Translations under genes and position numbers: made by a program
Shown: one piece after another, positions 52,275-62,629 of the stretch
Position numbering within the stretch: position 1 is the first letter of the stretch
Layout: each line of letters begins with the position of its first letter
Notes under the pieces: generated by a model
Seen by the model: the letters and a program-made list of their open reading frames with translations, nothing else
The model's database searches: none
Told to the model about the DNA's origin: nothing
From: Pomphorhynchus laevis
Lineage: Eukaryota > Acanthocephala > Palaeacanthocephala > Echinorhynchida > Pomphorhynchidae
Length of the DNA stretch: 64,000 nucleotides
Assembly (NCBI GenBank): GCA_012934845.2
Contig: WNNJ02002384.1
Span: 248,001-312,000, forward strand
Direction: 5' to 3'

Positions 52275-53543
52275 TGGGGAGCCGACAGCGATGAGACGAA
52301 AAGTAACGAGAAGGCGGAGTTTGATGCGGATGTGGATGGTGGGCCAGGAGAGTTGGGCAAAATATGTGGATGTGTGGTCGAAGCGACGGAGACGAAAGAG
52401 CAATCGAACGGCGGTGTTGATTATTCGTTGTAGGGGTAGGATGATGGATTTTGGAGAATTGGCGAAAAGGCTAAGGCAGTAATCGATTTTAGGGAAAAGA
52501 AGCGATGAAAGAAGATACATACAAGAACGGAAGTCGATAAGGGGGCGGATACGGCGGATGTTACGGATAATTAAGTTAGACGAGCGGACCTTGTCACGGA
52601 CGAAGGGTTTAAGGGAAAGGTGATCATCGAAATGGAAGCCTAAGAAAGTGAGATTGTGGACTATGGGAATGATCGATGAGGCAAAATATACAGTGGTAGG
52701 AGATATGTTTGGTTTACGGGGAGGATCCACATTATTTTGGACTTTTCGGCGTTTAGAACGAGATGGAGATTGGAGAGACGTTTGTAGATAGAAGAAAGAC
52801 AGTTGGAGGCAGAAATGCCGATATCGTGTATGCGATGTGCGGGTGCATGAGCATAGATCAGAATGTCATCGGCATATTGCATGACGTTAAAGGAGTAAGG
52901 TGTGATAAACGGAGAGAGATCGCCAAGCAGAAGAGAGAAATGCAGGGGACCTAGGACTGAATCTTGTGGGACCCCGCAAAAAATAGGGATGGGAGGGGAG
53001 GATGATGAATTAGAACAGACGCGAAAGGAACGGTCGGATAGATATGAGGCGAACCATGCTACGGAGTAGGAAGAAAAGCCGTAATCATAACGAAGGCGAG
53101 AAAGGAGGACGGAGTGGTCGACAATGTCGAATGCGGAGGAGAGGTCGAGGGAGATGAGAACACTATATAGAGCCTTGTCTCGAGAAATGAGTAAGTCGTT
53201 GTACACTTTTATGCATGCGATTTCTGTCGAGTGATTAGAGCGGAAAGCGGATTGGAAAGGAGGGTACAGATTGGATGAGGAGAGATAAGCGTTGATTTGT
53301 ATTAAGATGAGGCGTTCTAAGAGATTAGTAAGAGTAGGGAGTAGTGAAATGGGGCGATAGCTAGAAGGGAGGGGTGGAGCGATTGTTTCTTAAGGAGGGG
53401 ACGAACGATTGCGGATTTCCAGTGTGAAGGGAAGATACGACTGCGGATGGACGAGTTAAACAAGGTTGTGATAAATGGGGATATCGATGAGCATATAGAT
53501 TTTATACGTGGGTAGGCAGGGGATCGGCAGGTGAGGTTTTTTA
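52275..53543 (-). mobile_element. Family A LINE RT segment, lacking its 3' end
   Basis: Nearly identical to 5690-6985 in inverse orientation: YNDLLISRDKALYSVLISLD, SSAFDIVDHSVLLSRL, GVPQDSVLGPLHFSLLLGDL (Gly to Asp in motif B), MQYADDILIYAHAPAHRIHD, then FLGFHFDDHLSLKPFVRDK and VTFRLIAVGSP. Frames run 53206-52661 and 52730-52272. Family A insertions normally lose the 5' end, but this one has lost the 3' end (about 300 bp including the hairpin) and stops exactly at the double fold-back, so it was rearranged after insertion. Confidence 0.9.
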
Positions 53544-53659
53544 GAAAATAAACTGTGATTTTTAATTATCATCATATTGCCGGTGGGGAACAGTTTAATA
53601 GGGCCTTTCATTTTAATACTTTCCATATCGGTTCAAATGTCAATAGGTTGTTGTGGATG
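53544..53659. other. Short spacer between two LINE copies
   Basis: No recognisable feature. Confidence 0.4.
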
Positions 53660-54500
53660 TGTGGGAGAGTTTTTAAAGGTTAAAATAATTGGAATTAATT
53701 ATTAATAGACAAAAATAGTACATATTATGTTTGAAGGATGGGACTGAGGCGGTTGAGCGGATGGCAGAAGATAGTTTATTCCAGGGAATGAGCGGCAATA
53801 AAATGCGAACGCCGGCCACAGTTTGAGGAAAATGACGGAACATGGAAAAGAATAGAGTACACATGAATGAATATTTATTGATATGAGGCGGGATTCGGTG
53901 AGAGTAGGAAGATACAGATATGGCGAGTTTGAAGAAAAGAGTCGAAAGGTTATGCAAAGGATACGGAATAGAATGCGGCTTTGTATACTTAGCAAGTTGA
54001 GTCTAGAAATGCTAGAGGAAATATGATCAAAACCGCGAAGTCGAATAAGGATACTGACAGCGGAAGTCATGAGGCGCTGGAAGGGAACAAGAGAGAATAT
54101 GGAGGAAAAAGCAAAATAACTGAGGCAATAGTCGATCTTAGGAAACAATAGACTGGGGATAATAGAGTGACAAAAATTAAAATCAAGCGAGTTCCTAACA
54201 CGAGAAAGTCATGAAGTAGAGATTGCAAGATCGGGTTTTGTCTCAACGAATGGATCGAAAGTCAGTTGTTGAAGTGACTCACAACGGGAAATGAACAACA
54301 ATAAGAAATATCGAATTAATAAATACCGATAAAGAAGATACAGAGAGGAAAAAAGATAAACCATATAAACGAAGCAAGGAAGGATCGTGGATATGGTAAG
54401 AATACAATTTGTAGAAGAGGCGGAAAGATCATCGATAAGATAATCAAGATAATGAGAGTAAAAAAGAATATTATCAGCATTTTGCATTATGCAGAAATCA
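53660..54500 (-). mobile_element. Family A-related LINE RT C-terminal fragment, diverged
   Basis: MQNADNILFYSHYLDYLIDD (YADD block, Asp to Asn in the second position), then MFPKIDYCLSYFAFSSIF, PFQRLMTSAVSILIRLRGFD, YLYLPTLTESRLISINIHSC and a LIPWNKLSSAIRSTASVPSF end. It is collinear with, but clearly diverged from, the copies at 5575 and 9445, so it is a third subfamily or an older insertion. No 3' hairpin is seen at 53660. Confidence 0.75.
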
Positions 54501-54639
54501 TGATCACATGAAATGTCGGAGATATAGTGCTTTGTGGTACATCACGGCATTTAATCTAACCATAATGGTAAAAAATCTTGGTTAGTAATATTTACATTGC
54601 AGATCAATTCAATCAGTTCCAGTAGCAAATTAAACAGGT

Positions 54640-56520
54640 TCAACACCAAAAGACGTTAATGGGAGGGCTAAGAAAACAACTACCACCGACATCAACTATG
54701 CACAACTGCAAGTACAGTGCCAGACACATGACTGCAGCGTTCGGACAACAATCGCCTGCGACAACATAAAGACGATTTTCTATGTGGATTTTGTACAAAT
54801 AAGCTAATCCGCAACCTCACCCATAAGCACATATCAACATCCAACATGTCCACTCAAACTACTCCTATCGTTTCCTATGTTCTTTCTACAACAACTAACC
54901 CAGTCACCATATACATTTCCCATCTAGGGTCATCTTCACTACCGACATCCTCCATCCCGTCCATCCTGTATCGTCTCTCAATAACCTACATCCATCAAGA
55001 AAAATAACCTCCACCAACATCCACGATACTTCCACTCATAACCTTTCCTCAAATTGCATGTCACTCTCTCTCTATATTATCTTTATCTCTATGTCTCCCG
55101 CTGTCAAAACTATTCTTTCCACACCCTCAACTGGCATCTCTTCTATCGTAATCTCACCCACTCACGTTACTCGTCCTCCTTTACGGAAACGCTTTCCTTC
55201 TCGCGATCATTGCGTCATCGTCACTAATATCACTCCTACACATCCTTATCTCCACAGGCACGTCTCGACAACGATGTTTCCACGTTCAGATCCATCCTCT
55301 CGTTTTCGAGCATCACCCTCACAGTCCTCTGTACTCTCTCAACGATTTAAACTCATGTCATCTTCAACCACTCGCATTTTCCACGATAAAACTATTTTCT
55401 GCCCGCATCAAAAAACGCCGTCGCGAAGAAAAAGGCGAAACATCTTTCTCCATCCGAAACATCGACGGAAATTTTCAAGTTGTCAACACTCGCCCTAAAA
55501 TTTGATGGATCTAAATCTCCCCTGAGTGTTTACTCCGCTAGCCCCTTTCACTACCACACACCATTTCCGCCTCGGCCTTCTCAACACTAGATCTATTCTT
55601 CATAAATCCGATCCCATCCTCAACCTATTCGCCAAGCAATCCAATTCTTGATTACTAACAATTCTTGATTATTAACTACTTACATCACTTCATTCAACTC
55701 ATTCTAATCTCCATCTCATTCTAAACCCCGAAAAGTCCAAAATAATGTGGATCCTCCCCCGTAAACCAAACATATCTCCTCCCACTGTATATTTTGCCTC
55801 ATCGATCATCCCCATAGTCCACAATCTCACTTTCTTAGGCTTCCATTTCGATGATCACCTTTCCCTTAAACCCTTCGTCCGTGACAAGGTCCGCTCATCT
55901 AACTTAATTCTCCGTGACATCCGCCGTATCCGCCCCCTTATCGACTTCCGTTCTTGTATGTCTCTTCTTTCGCTTCTTTTCCCTAAAATCGATTACTGCC
56001 TTAGCCTTTTCGCCAATTCTCCAAAATCCATCATCCTACCCCTACAACGAATAATCAACACCGCCGTTCGAGTGCTCTTTCGTCTCCGTCGCTTCGACCA
56101 CACATCCACATATTTTGCCCAACTCTCCTGGCCCACCATCCACATCCGCATCAAACTCCGCCTTCTTCTCGTTACCTTTCGTCTCATCGCTGTCGGCTCC
56201 CCATCGTTCATCAACCTTCCTTTCTTAGACGATACTCGCCCCACCTCGCTATCGCTTCGTTCCTGTCATACCCTCTTACTCCACGTTCCTAATTACTCCA
56301 ACAACTACGGTTTCCGATCCTTCCTCGTCGCCGCCTCACTCGCCTGGAATCAACTCCCTCTCGACGTCCGCCGCGCCCCCTCCTTTATCACATTCAAACA
56401 CCTCCTCCGTTCACACCTTCTCGACACCTGATTCACAGTCTTGTTTTATTGTGGTCATGTAAGCGTGCGCTGGCACGCATTTGCCACGTTAAAATAAATC
56501 ATTTTTTTACAATATAAAAA
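54640..56520 (+). mobile_element. Family A LINE with internal deletion
   Basis: The 5' part (54640-55640) holds the ORF1 finger (QLQVQCQTHDCSVRTTIACD and, in another frame, KDDFLCGFCTNKLIRNL), the RNA-binding segment (RDHCVIVTNITPTHPYL), HPKHRRKFSSCQHSP and the very start of the endonuclease region (FRLGLLNTRSILHK-like, near 55570-55600). After a short AT-rich join at 55650-55690 it continues inside RT at LHLILNPEKSKIMWILPRK. The intact C-terminus is 55745-56431 (FLGFHFDDHLSLKPFVRDKV ... FKHLLRSHLLDT), followed by the 3' hairpin (56451-56487) and A-rich tail. About 2 kb (endonuclease and most of RT) is therefore missing. Confidence 0.85.
55745..56431 (+). CDS. Family A LINE ORF2 C-terminal region
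   Basis: A 228-codon frame whose C-terminus is undamaged, giving the reference end for the family: IRRIRPLIDFRSCMSLLSLL, PKIDYCLSLFANSPKSIILP, RVLFRLRRFDHTSTYFAQLS, FINLPFLDDTRPTSLSLRSC, SLAWNQLPLDVRRAPSFITF, then HLLRSHLLDT and stop. It contains no catalytic motif and is part of the internally deleted element. Confidence 0.85.
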   Translation: MWILPRKPNISPPTVYFASSIIPIVHNLTFLGFHFDDHLSLKPFVRDKVRSSNLILRDIRRIRPLIDFRSCMSLLSLLFPKIDYCLSLFANSPKSIILPLQRIINTAVRVLFRLRRFDHTSTYFAQLSWPTIHIRIKLRLLLVTFRLIAVGSPSFINLPFLDDTRPTSLSLRSCHTLLLHVPNYSNNYGFRSFLVAASLAWNQLPLDVRRAPSFITFKHLLRSHLLDT

Positions 56521-56530
56521 AACATACAAA

Positions 56531-59450
56531 ATGCCAAAAGAAATACCATCTAGTGAAATGAAATGTTGCTCATGTAATGGACAAAACGCAAAATGCCGAG
56601 GGTGTGTATGCGTCACATCTAAACGAGTGTGTACAAACTATTTTGTCAAAAACAAATGGAATGATACCTTCCCAAGTAAAATATGTTTCGTCTAGAAACT
56701 TTTCATCTGATTTACAAAAGGATATTGACCTAAAAGATATCTATAAAATTGTGATTAAATGGAGACCTAACTTGATGGAATTACCACGCTGTAACGAAAG
56801 CAGAGTATTCATTTCAAACTTAGCAGCGATATTTAATAGGGCATGTACTGATGAAGATAATGGAGACGAATTAATGAAGATAACGATTTATTTTCAACTT
56901 TTACTACAACGACCTTTGTCCAAAAAAAGTCAAAGACACTAACAGACGCCTGGATTATTGGAAAAAAGGAGAAATATGTGCTCTCTATGAAGAAGCCCGG
57001 TATTTACAAATGACAAAGAAATCGAAAGAAACTAACACACTGAAATGTTCCTATCAATTAAAACGAGCAATTATGAAGGGTAGCATTGTAGCTGCAGTGC
57101 ATGATTTATATCCCGAAAACAATTGTGGCAAATTGTTGGCGGCTGATGACATGATCGAACAAAAACGTGTAGTAGATATACTAAGGGACAAACATCCAGA
57201 TAGTGTCCAATTCAGTGATGATTCCATCATAAATACACAGTTCCAATATGAAACGTTTCATCATATCATGTTTGATCAGATAGATGCAAGTGCAATTGTT
57301 CATTCATGCCGACAACATAGGGTTCATCAGGACTCTCTGGTGGATATGCATCACTGTGGAAACAAATGCTAGTTACATTCGACCGGGAATCATTTGAATT
57401 GGCCGATAGCATGGCAAAATTGGCAAGATGCATTGCTACAACGGAGATTAGTGAGAAATATTTGGATGCGTTTATTATATGTCGACTTGTGGCGCTTGAC
57501 AAGAGACCTGGAGTTCGTCCAATAGGCATTGGAGACGTATACAGAAAGATTTTATCGAAAGCAGTCCTGCAGATAATACAAACACAGGTACAGGATGTAG
57601 CCAGTAACTTTCAGCTTTGTGCAGGTCAAATGCGGGATGGAATACGTCGTAAGAAGTCAACGGTCGATGTTGAAAGAAGAATCGAAAACTTGTCTCTTAC
57701 TAATGGATGCCAAAAATGCATTCAGATGCATAAACCGAAAAGTAGCTATAGAAAACATTTCCAGGGTATGTCCTCCTCTCAAAACAATATTGAAAAATAC
57801 TTACAACAGCAATCCAATATTAATTATAGATAATGAAATAATAGAGTCGAAAGAAGGATTCACATAAGGTGATCCGATTGTTATAATCGCTTTCGCGGCA
57901 GCAACGATACCGCTGATAACAAAATTGAATTCGTTATATCCAACAATAACGCAAAAATGGTATGCGGATGATGTATCGTGTGTTGGCACCGAAAGAGAAT
58001 TGCTATTGTTTTTCAATCACATAAAGAAACTAGGTCCAGCATATAACGTTTTCGTAAATGAATCAAAATGCAAATTACTAATAAATCTTAGAAAAATAAT
58101 ACAAATGGAAAAAGATTTCGAGATCTTGGGGTAAACATAACAAAATATGGGTTAGAATTGCTTGGCTGTTCAATTGGTTTTCTAAACTTTGAAGCGAATT
58201 GGGTTCAGCAAAATATTGACGAATGGCTTTCCTCGTTAGTTCGGCGTAAATCAGTAGCACAGAGTGAGATACATCTAGCATATTCTGCATTCATATTCGG
58301 ACTACAACATAAATGGAGCTATATTCTGAGAACATGCGAATGTCAAACCGAATGGTTTGGAAAGCTAGTTACGATTATTTAGCACGAACTACTGTCTCAA
58401 ATTCTAGGCAAATATGATATTGATCACACATGGTTTAATGTCTTGTGCCTTAAAGTAGCTAACGGAGGCCTAGGAATAATAAATCCTCAAAAAATAGCTA
58501 AAATGGAATGGTCAAGATCAGCAAAAATGTGCAACCTTCTGGACATGAATATAAGATGATCAACTCTTTACGAAAAGCAAAGAGAAATGGCTCGGTTGAT
58601 AACAACAAAAAAATCTGATTTAGAACAGGGTGAATTAACCAACATAATGTCAGAATTAGATCAAAAATCGAAAATCGCTGTAGAGCACGCCTCCATTGAA
58701 GGGTCTTCATCTTGGCTCTCTGCTCAAGTAAGCGATGACAGACGATTTTACTTAAATAATTTTTAAATACAGGCGGGAATGGCATGCAGTTATGGATGGG
58801 ACTTGCGCTGTACGTCAACATCATGCGTATGCATTGAAGTTAAATCGACAGCTCACTTACTGTCGTGCGAATAGAAAAGAACGAATCATAGTACGACATA
58901 ATATAATCAGAGATATCTTGATTGACGAAGCCAGTAAGGTACTACGGAATGTAGAATCAGAGCCGATAATCTCAACTGCTCCAGATACATTTGAGTTTTT
59001 AAACCAAACGACAACACGAGATCCCCGGTCTAGAGCCGATATATCCTGCACTGGACTAACGCACTCACAGACTGAGCGGACATTTTTGGATGTCACAATA
59101 TTTAACCCATTTGCCTAGTCCCACGTAAGTCGAAGTCCTACAGAATTATTTGAATACAATGAAAACAGAAAAAAGAATATATATTGGGCGAATTATTGAA
59201 ATCGAAAAAGGAACCTATATTCCGATCGTAATTTCTACCTCAGGCGGACTAGCAAAGGAGGTAAGTGCCTTCATCAATAGACTAGCAACTAAGCGATCCA
59301 TCCATCTAAGACTAGCAACTAAGCGATCCAGTGAGCGATCCATCCCCATATGGCAAAAATGTATGTTCGCTGCGACAACGTATAGGTGTAGCGCTAACAA
59401 AAGCAAACGCCTGGTGTCTGAAATGAGACCCCAGTAAAACCAAAGTAGAA
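56531..59450 (+). mobile_element. R2-like RT element, near full length, decayed
   Basis: Begins with MPKEIPSSEMKCCSCNGQNA and KCRGCVCVTSKRVCTN (56531-56660), a Cys cluster like that at 15649. After a frame change: DIYKIVIKWRPNLMELPRCN, LKRAIMKGSIVAAVHDLYPE (57051-57110), ALDKRPGVRPIGIGDVYRKI (57490-57550), a FQLCAGQ segment, LLMDAKNAFRCINRKVAIEN (motif A, 57690-57750), GDPIVII (motif B end, 57870), KWYADDVSCVGTE (motif C, 57950-57990) and ESKCKLLINL. It then has HLAYSAFIFGLQHKWSYILR (58270-58330). The C-terminal nuclease-like part is RADISCTGLTHSQTERTFLD followed by VTIFNPFA (59035-59115) and GGLAKEVSAFINRLATKRS. The layout (Cys cluster, RT, C-terminal PD-(D/E)xK-like domain) is R2-like; the exact clade is uncertain. 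There are at least six breaks. It starts directly behind a family A 3' tail. Confidence 0.75.
59279..59340. repeat. 30-bp tandem duplication in RT element
   Basis: AGACTAGCAACTAAGCGATC(CATCCATCTA) repeated once in frame inside the C-terminal coding region (TKRSIHLRLATKRS). Confidence 0.85.
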
Positions 59451-60409
59451 CGGAGAAGTTAATTGAAATAACAAAAACTTTTGTTTTGTAATAATCGAAT
59501 AAATTCTTTATTATTAAACAATTATTATAACATGCAAGACTATAATCGTGCAGCTGTTTTGTCTGCTCACGGTAAAACCAATTTTATGTCAACAAAATCT
59601 AAATCTGGATACAGGATATTGAAATTAGAATATGTGCAAAGCCAGATAATTAGCGTTTCCTTAAAGTTCATTTTATTTGATATGTTGACGATATTCTCTG
59701 GAAGTTTGTTCCAAAGCCTCACTGCTCGATGAGAAAGGCGATATAGTTTTCCGAGTTTGCCGTGGTGCAGAGTCCTCACAGTAAGAGAGTGACCTCGGTT
59801 AGCAGTTCGCTGGGATCACTGAATACAGTTGACTGAGAATTCGTCACGTTCGAATAACATATCCCTAAAACATAAAATATCTAGACATACTATACTAGTA
59901 CGGACTGAAAGGACTCCTATATTGCTCAAGCGGTCCTTATAAAACAATTTACTGAGGGAATGGCACGATCTCGTCAACCTACGGAGGACATTTTCAAGCT
60001 CATTCATCTCACCACGTGTACACAGAAATACCGCAGGGATACAATATTCAATAATAGGATAAATAAGTGCATTGTATCTTATTTTAAGACAGGAAGCCTA
60101 TGGATTACAAAAGCACCTCCGGACCACATAGCTAAGTTTCCTGGTCGTTTGGATTATTCTGTCCGTGTTCGGACGACTTTTCAATGACTTGTGCACACGT
60201 ATTCCTAAATCTCTTGTTCATTGTACCTGCGTAATTGTCTCGGCACCTAATTTATATCTGAAAGAAAATTTCTTATGTCCTAAATGCATGTAGCGGCACT
60301 TAGATATATTTAGCATCATTTCTGTCTCCTTATTCCACCTAACAATATTGTCTAAATCTTCCTGGAGCAATAGACATTCATGATACGATTGAATGCACCG
60401 CCATAACTT

Positions 60410-60867
60410 TCTCTTGATTGGCCTACCATTTATTGTCGTGCTCAAATTCGTCTTCTTATCATTGCTTTTCGCCTTATAACTTCTCATACCCCTTCATTTC
60501 TCAACCTTCCTTTTCTCGACAATTCTCGTACTGTGTATTGTGCTCTGCGTTCCCGTAATTCCCTTCTTTTACATGTCCCAATCTACTCTACCTCTTTTGG
60601 CTTCCGCTCCTTCGTTGTGGCTGCTCCTCTCTTGTGGAATCAACTGCCTATTCATATCCGCCAATCAACATCTATGCCGTACTTCAAACGCCAAATTCAA
60701 TTTTATTTCAACAATTAACTAATTACCTGATGAATTACTTGATGTAATTACTTAATTACATCAAGTAATTACTAATTACTTGATGTTCTTTTTTTGTTTG
60801 TTAGTGGTCATGTAAGCGTGCATTTTGCACGTATTTGCCACGTTAAATAAATTATTGTATTATTATT
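60410..60867 (+). mobile_element. Family A (subfamily 2) LINE 3' end, inserted with target duplication
   Basis: 5'-truncated copy almost identical to 10935-11340. It covers the last about 100 codons (SFLNLPFLDNSRTVYCALRS ... QSTSMPYFKRQIQFYFNN), the 3' hairpin (60804-60841) and a (ATT)n tail. The sequence ATAACTT flanks it at 60403-60409 and 60868-60874, and removing one copy joins the two halves of the host LINE in frame (DDLK|LWR). This is a textbook target-primed insertion with a 7-bp target-site duplication. A fold-back of 18-bp arms (60733-60770) lies in its 3' UTR and is absent from the 11240-11280 counterpart. Confidence 0.92.
60733..60770. repeat. Fold-back palindrome in LINE 3' UTR, 18-bp stem
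   Basis: AATTACTTGATGTAATTA, CT, exact complement. The sister copy at 11240-11280 has unrelated unique sequence here (ATCTGTGACTTTTGCTG), so this fold-back is specific to this copy. Confidence 0.9.
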
Positions 60868-61631
60868 ATAACTTGAGGTCATCCACAAACGCTAGGATAT
60901 TGCATTTCAGTCTTAATAACAGATCATAAAGGAAAATGTTGAAAAGTAAAGGGTGGAGAACTGTACCTTGACGCACTCCGACACAAACATAACGTGGTGA
61001 AAACACTACTGCATAACCTCACTTGATATAACCGACCCTTAAAGAACGAACTAATCTCACTAAATACATAGGGATCGATACCGTATTTAGCGAAAACTAC
61101 TAGCTGCGGATCATGTGGTACACAGTCAAACGCTCGACTAAAATAGATAAAAATTACATCAACACGCACCCATCCGCTACAACATCAGCCCAATTTTAAC
61201 GAGCCATAATTAAATTACTGAGGCATGAACAATCAGTGCGAAATCTATGTTGAGAAGGGTGCAGAAGTTTAAATCTATGCACATGAGAAGTTATATGATT
61301 ATGCACGAACCTTTCAAGACAGTTACATACAACGCTTGTAAGACTTACATGGCGATAATTGGACGGGTCTTCTCTGCTCCATTTTTTGTGAATAAAAGTA
61401 ATGTGAGATCGCTTCCACTGATCAGGAATGCATGATGTACATAGATGTATGTCAAACAATTCTGATAATGGAAATGCTAACAGGTCATGGAGTTTTTGAA
61501 GAATAAAAGGATGAATGTCGTCTGGCCCAGCCGACGTGTAACAAGACAATTTACGCATTTCCCATGATACCCAGCTGGAGAAATTAATGGCATATGGGAG
61601 ACAAATGTCTCAGAAATTTGCGCTGGACGAA

Positions 61632-61891
61632 AATTTGTAATTGGAGTGGGACAAATAAGATCAAAGGCCTCTGCAAACATACTCACAATTTTCGCCATTT
61701 TACCGTCATGGTTGAAAAGGAAAATTGATGGAATATCTTTTCTACTTATATTTACATAGCTCCAGAACGAAAGCCTGTAATTGGTGTAGGACAAATAAGA
61801 TCAAATGCCTCTGCCAACATACTCACAACTTCATCAGGATCTCTCGCAATCTTACCGTCATGGGTAAAAGGGGAAGTTGATGGAAGTACTT
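61632..61891. repeat. ~115-bp tandem duplication
   Basis: GTAATTGGAGTGGGACAAAT...TTACCGTCATGGTTGAAAAG (61632-61742) and a diverged second copy 61778-61891 (period about 146). It lies at the 5' end of the antisense CR1-like LINE and the start of a plus-strand family A fragment. Confidence 0.75.
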
Positions 61892-62470
61892 TTCCTCAAT
61901 GTCGCCTCGATGATGATGTATCTTCTTTCAGGTCTATCTTAGCAACCATTCTTCCTGATAATAATTCATCCCTCTTCAATAATATCGCTCTTGTATCTTT
62001 AATCCATTAAACAAATCCACTAAATCCAATCATCTCTGTCCTCCACTCCTAAAAATCGTTTTCCGACATAGTTCACATGCATCTTTGGTACTCTACCAAC
62101 GTTTTGAACTTCTTACGACTTCGTCTACTTGTCGTATCTTTCCTGACCGCTCCCCTTCTGATATTGCCCAGCTCAATTTATCTCGCATTGAGAAACATCG
62201 ACGTGAAACAAACGGCGAGTCCTCCTTATATATACGTCAAATCAACGGAAATTTTCACGTTGTACACACAAGGCCAAAAATTCGATGGCGTCCTATCTCT
62301 CCCCCATTGTCTTCCTCGCTAGTCAATCTCGCTCTTGAGCATACTTTTCGTCTTAGTCTATTTAACACTCGCTCCTTTTTCATAAAGCTGATATGCTCCT
62401 TGATATCTTCGATCAATTATCTATCGATATTCTCTGCATTACCGAATTCTGGTGTCGTAATCGAGTAAAT
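61892..62470 (+). mobile_element. Family A LINE fragment (ORF1 end, start of endonuclease)
   Basis: CRLDDDVSSFRSILATILPD (ORF1 RNA-binding tail, compare 51460), RIFPDRSPSDIAQLNLSRIE, KHRRETNGESSLYIRQINGN, FHVVHTRPKIRW (62160-62290), then the endonuclease start FRLSLFNTRSFF (62349-62380). It stops at about 62470. It gives the clearest view of the ORF1/ORF2 border of this family. Confidence 0.7.
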
Positions 62471-62629
62471 CGAGAAGACGTAAATAGGGTTTTTATTCAA
62501 CAGATCTACAATAAATAGTTAGTAAACGATTTTAAGTAGTTGATAACATTCTTTTATGTGAAATATCATGACACTGTCCTCTTCAATAGGAAAAAATCAT
62601 CCAGGTACTTTGGTCTACTTTTAACTCGA
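62471..62629. other. Spacer, nothing recognised
   Basis: No coding frame or repeat noticed between the family A fragment and the Ty3/Gypsy fossil. Confidence 0.4.

Larger units (their letters stand above)
59500..61800 (-). mobile_element. CR1-like LINE, interrupted by a family A insertion
   Basis: From 61794 downwards: a linker region (FWSYVNISRKDIPSIFLFNH; FVSHMPLISPAGYHGK), then CYTSAGPDDIHPFILQKLHD, DQWKRSHITFIHKKWSREDP, YRHVSLTSVVCNCLERFVHN (61196-61558), VIFIYFSRAFDCVPHDPQLV (motif A, about 61100-61160) and LAFVDDLK (motif C, 60880-60900). The insertion 60410-60867 follows. The RT then continues with LWRCIQSYHECLLLQEDLDN, KCRYMHLGHKKFSFRY (60200-60400), NVLRRLTRSCHSL (59960-60000) and HRAVRLWNKLPENIVNISNK (59640-59720). 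The 3' end is near 59480-59560. Several frame changes. Confidence 0.85.
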
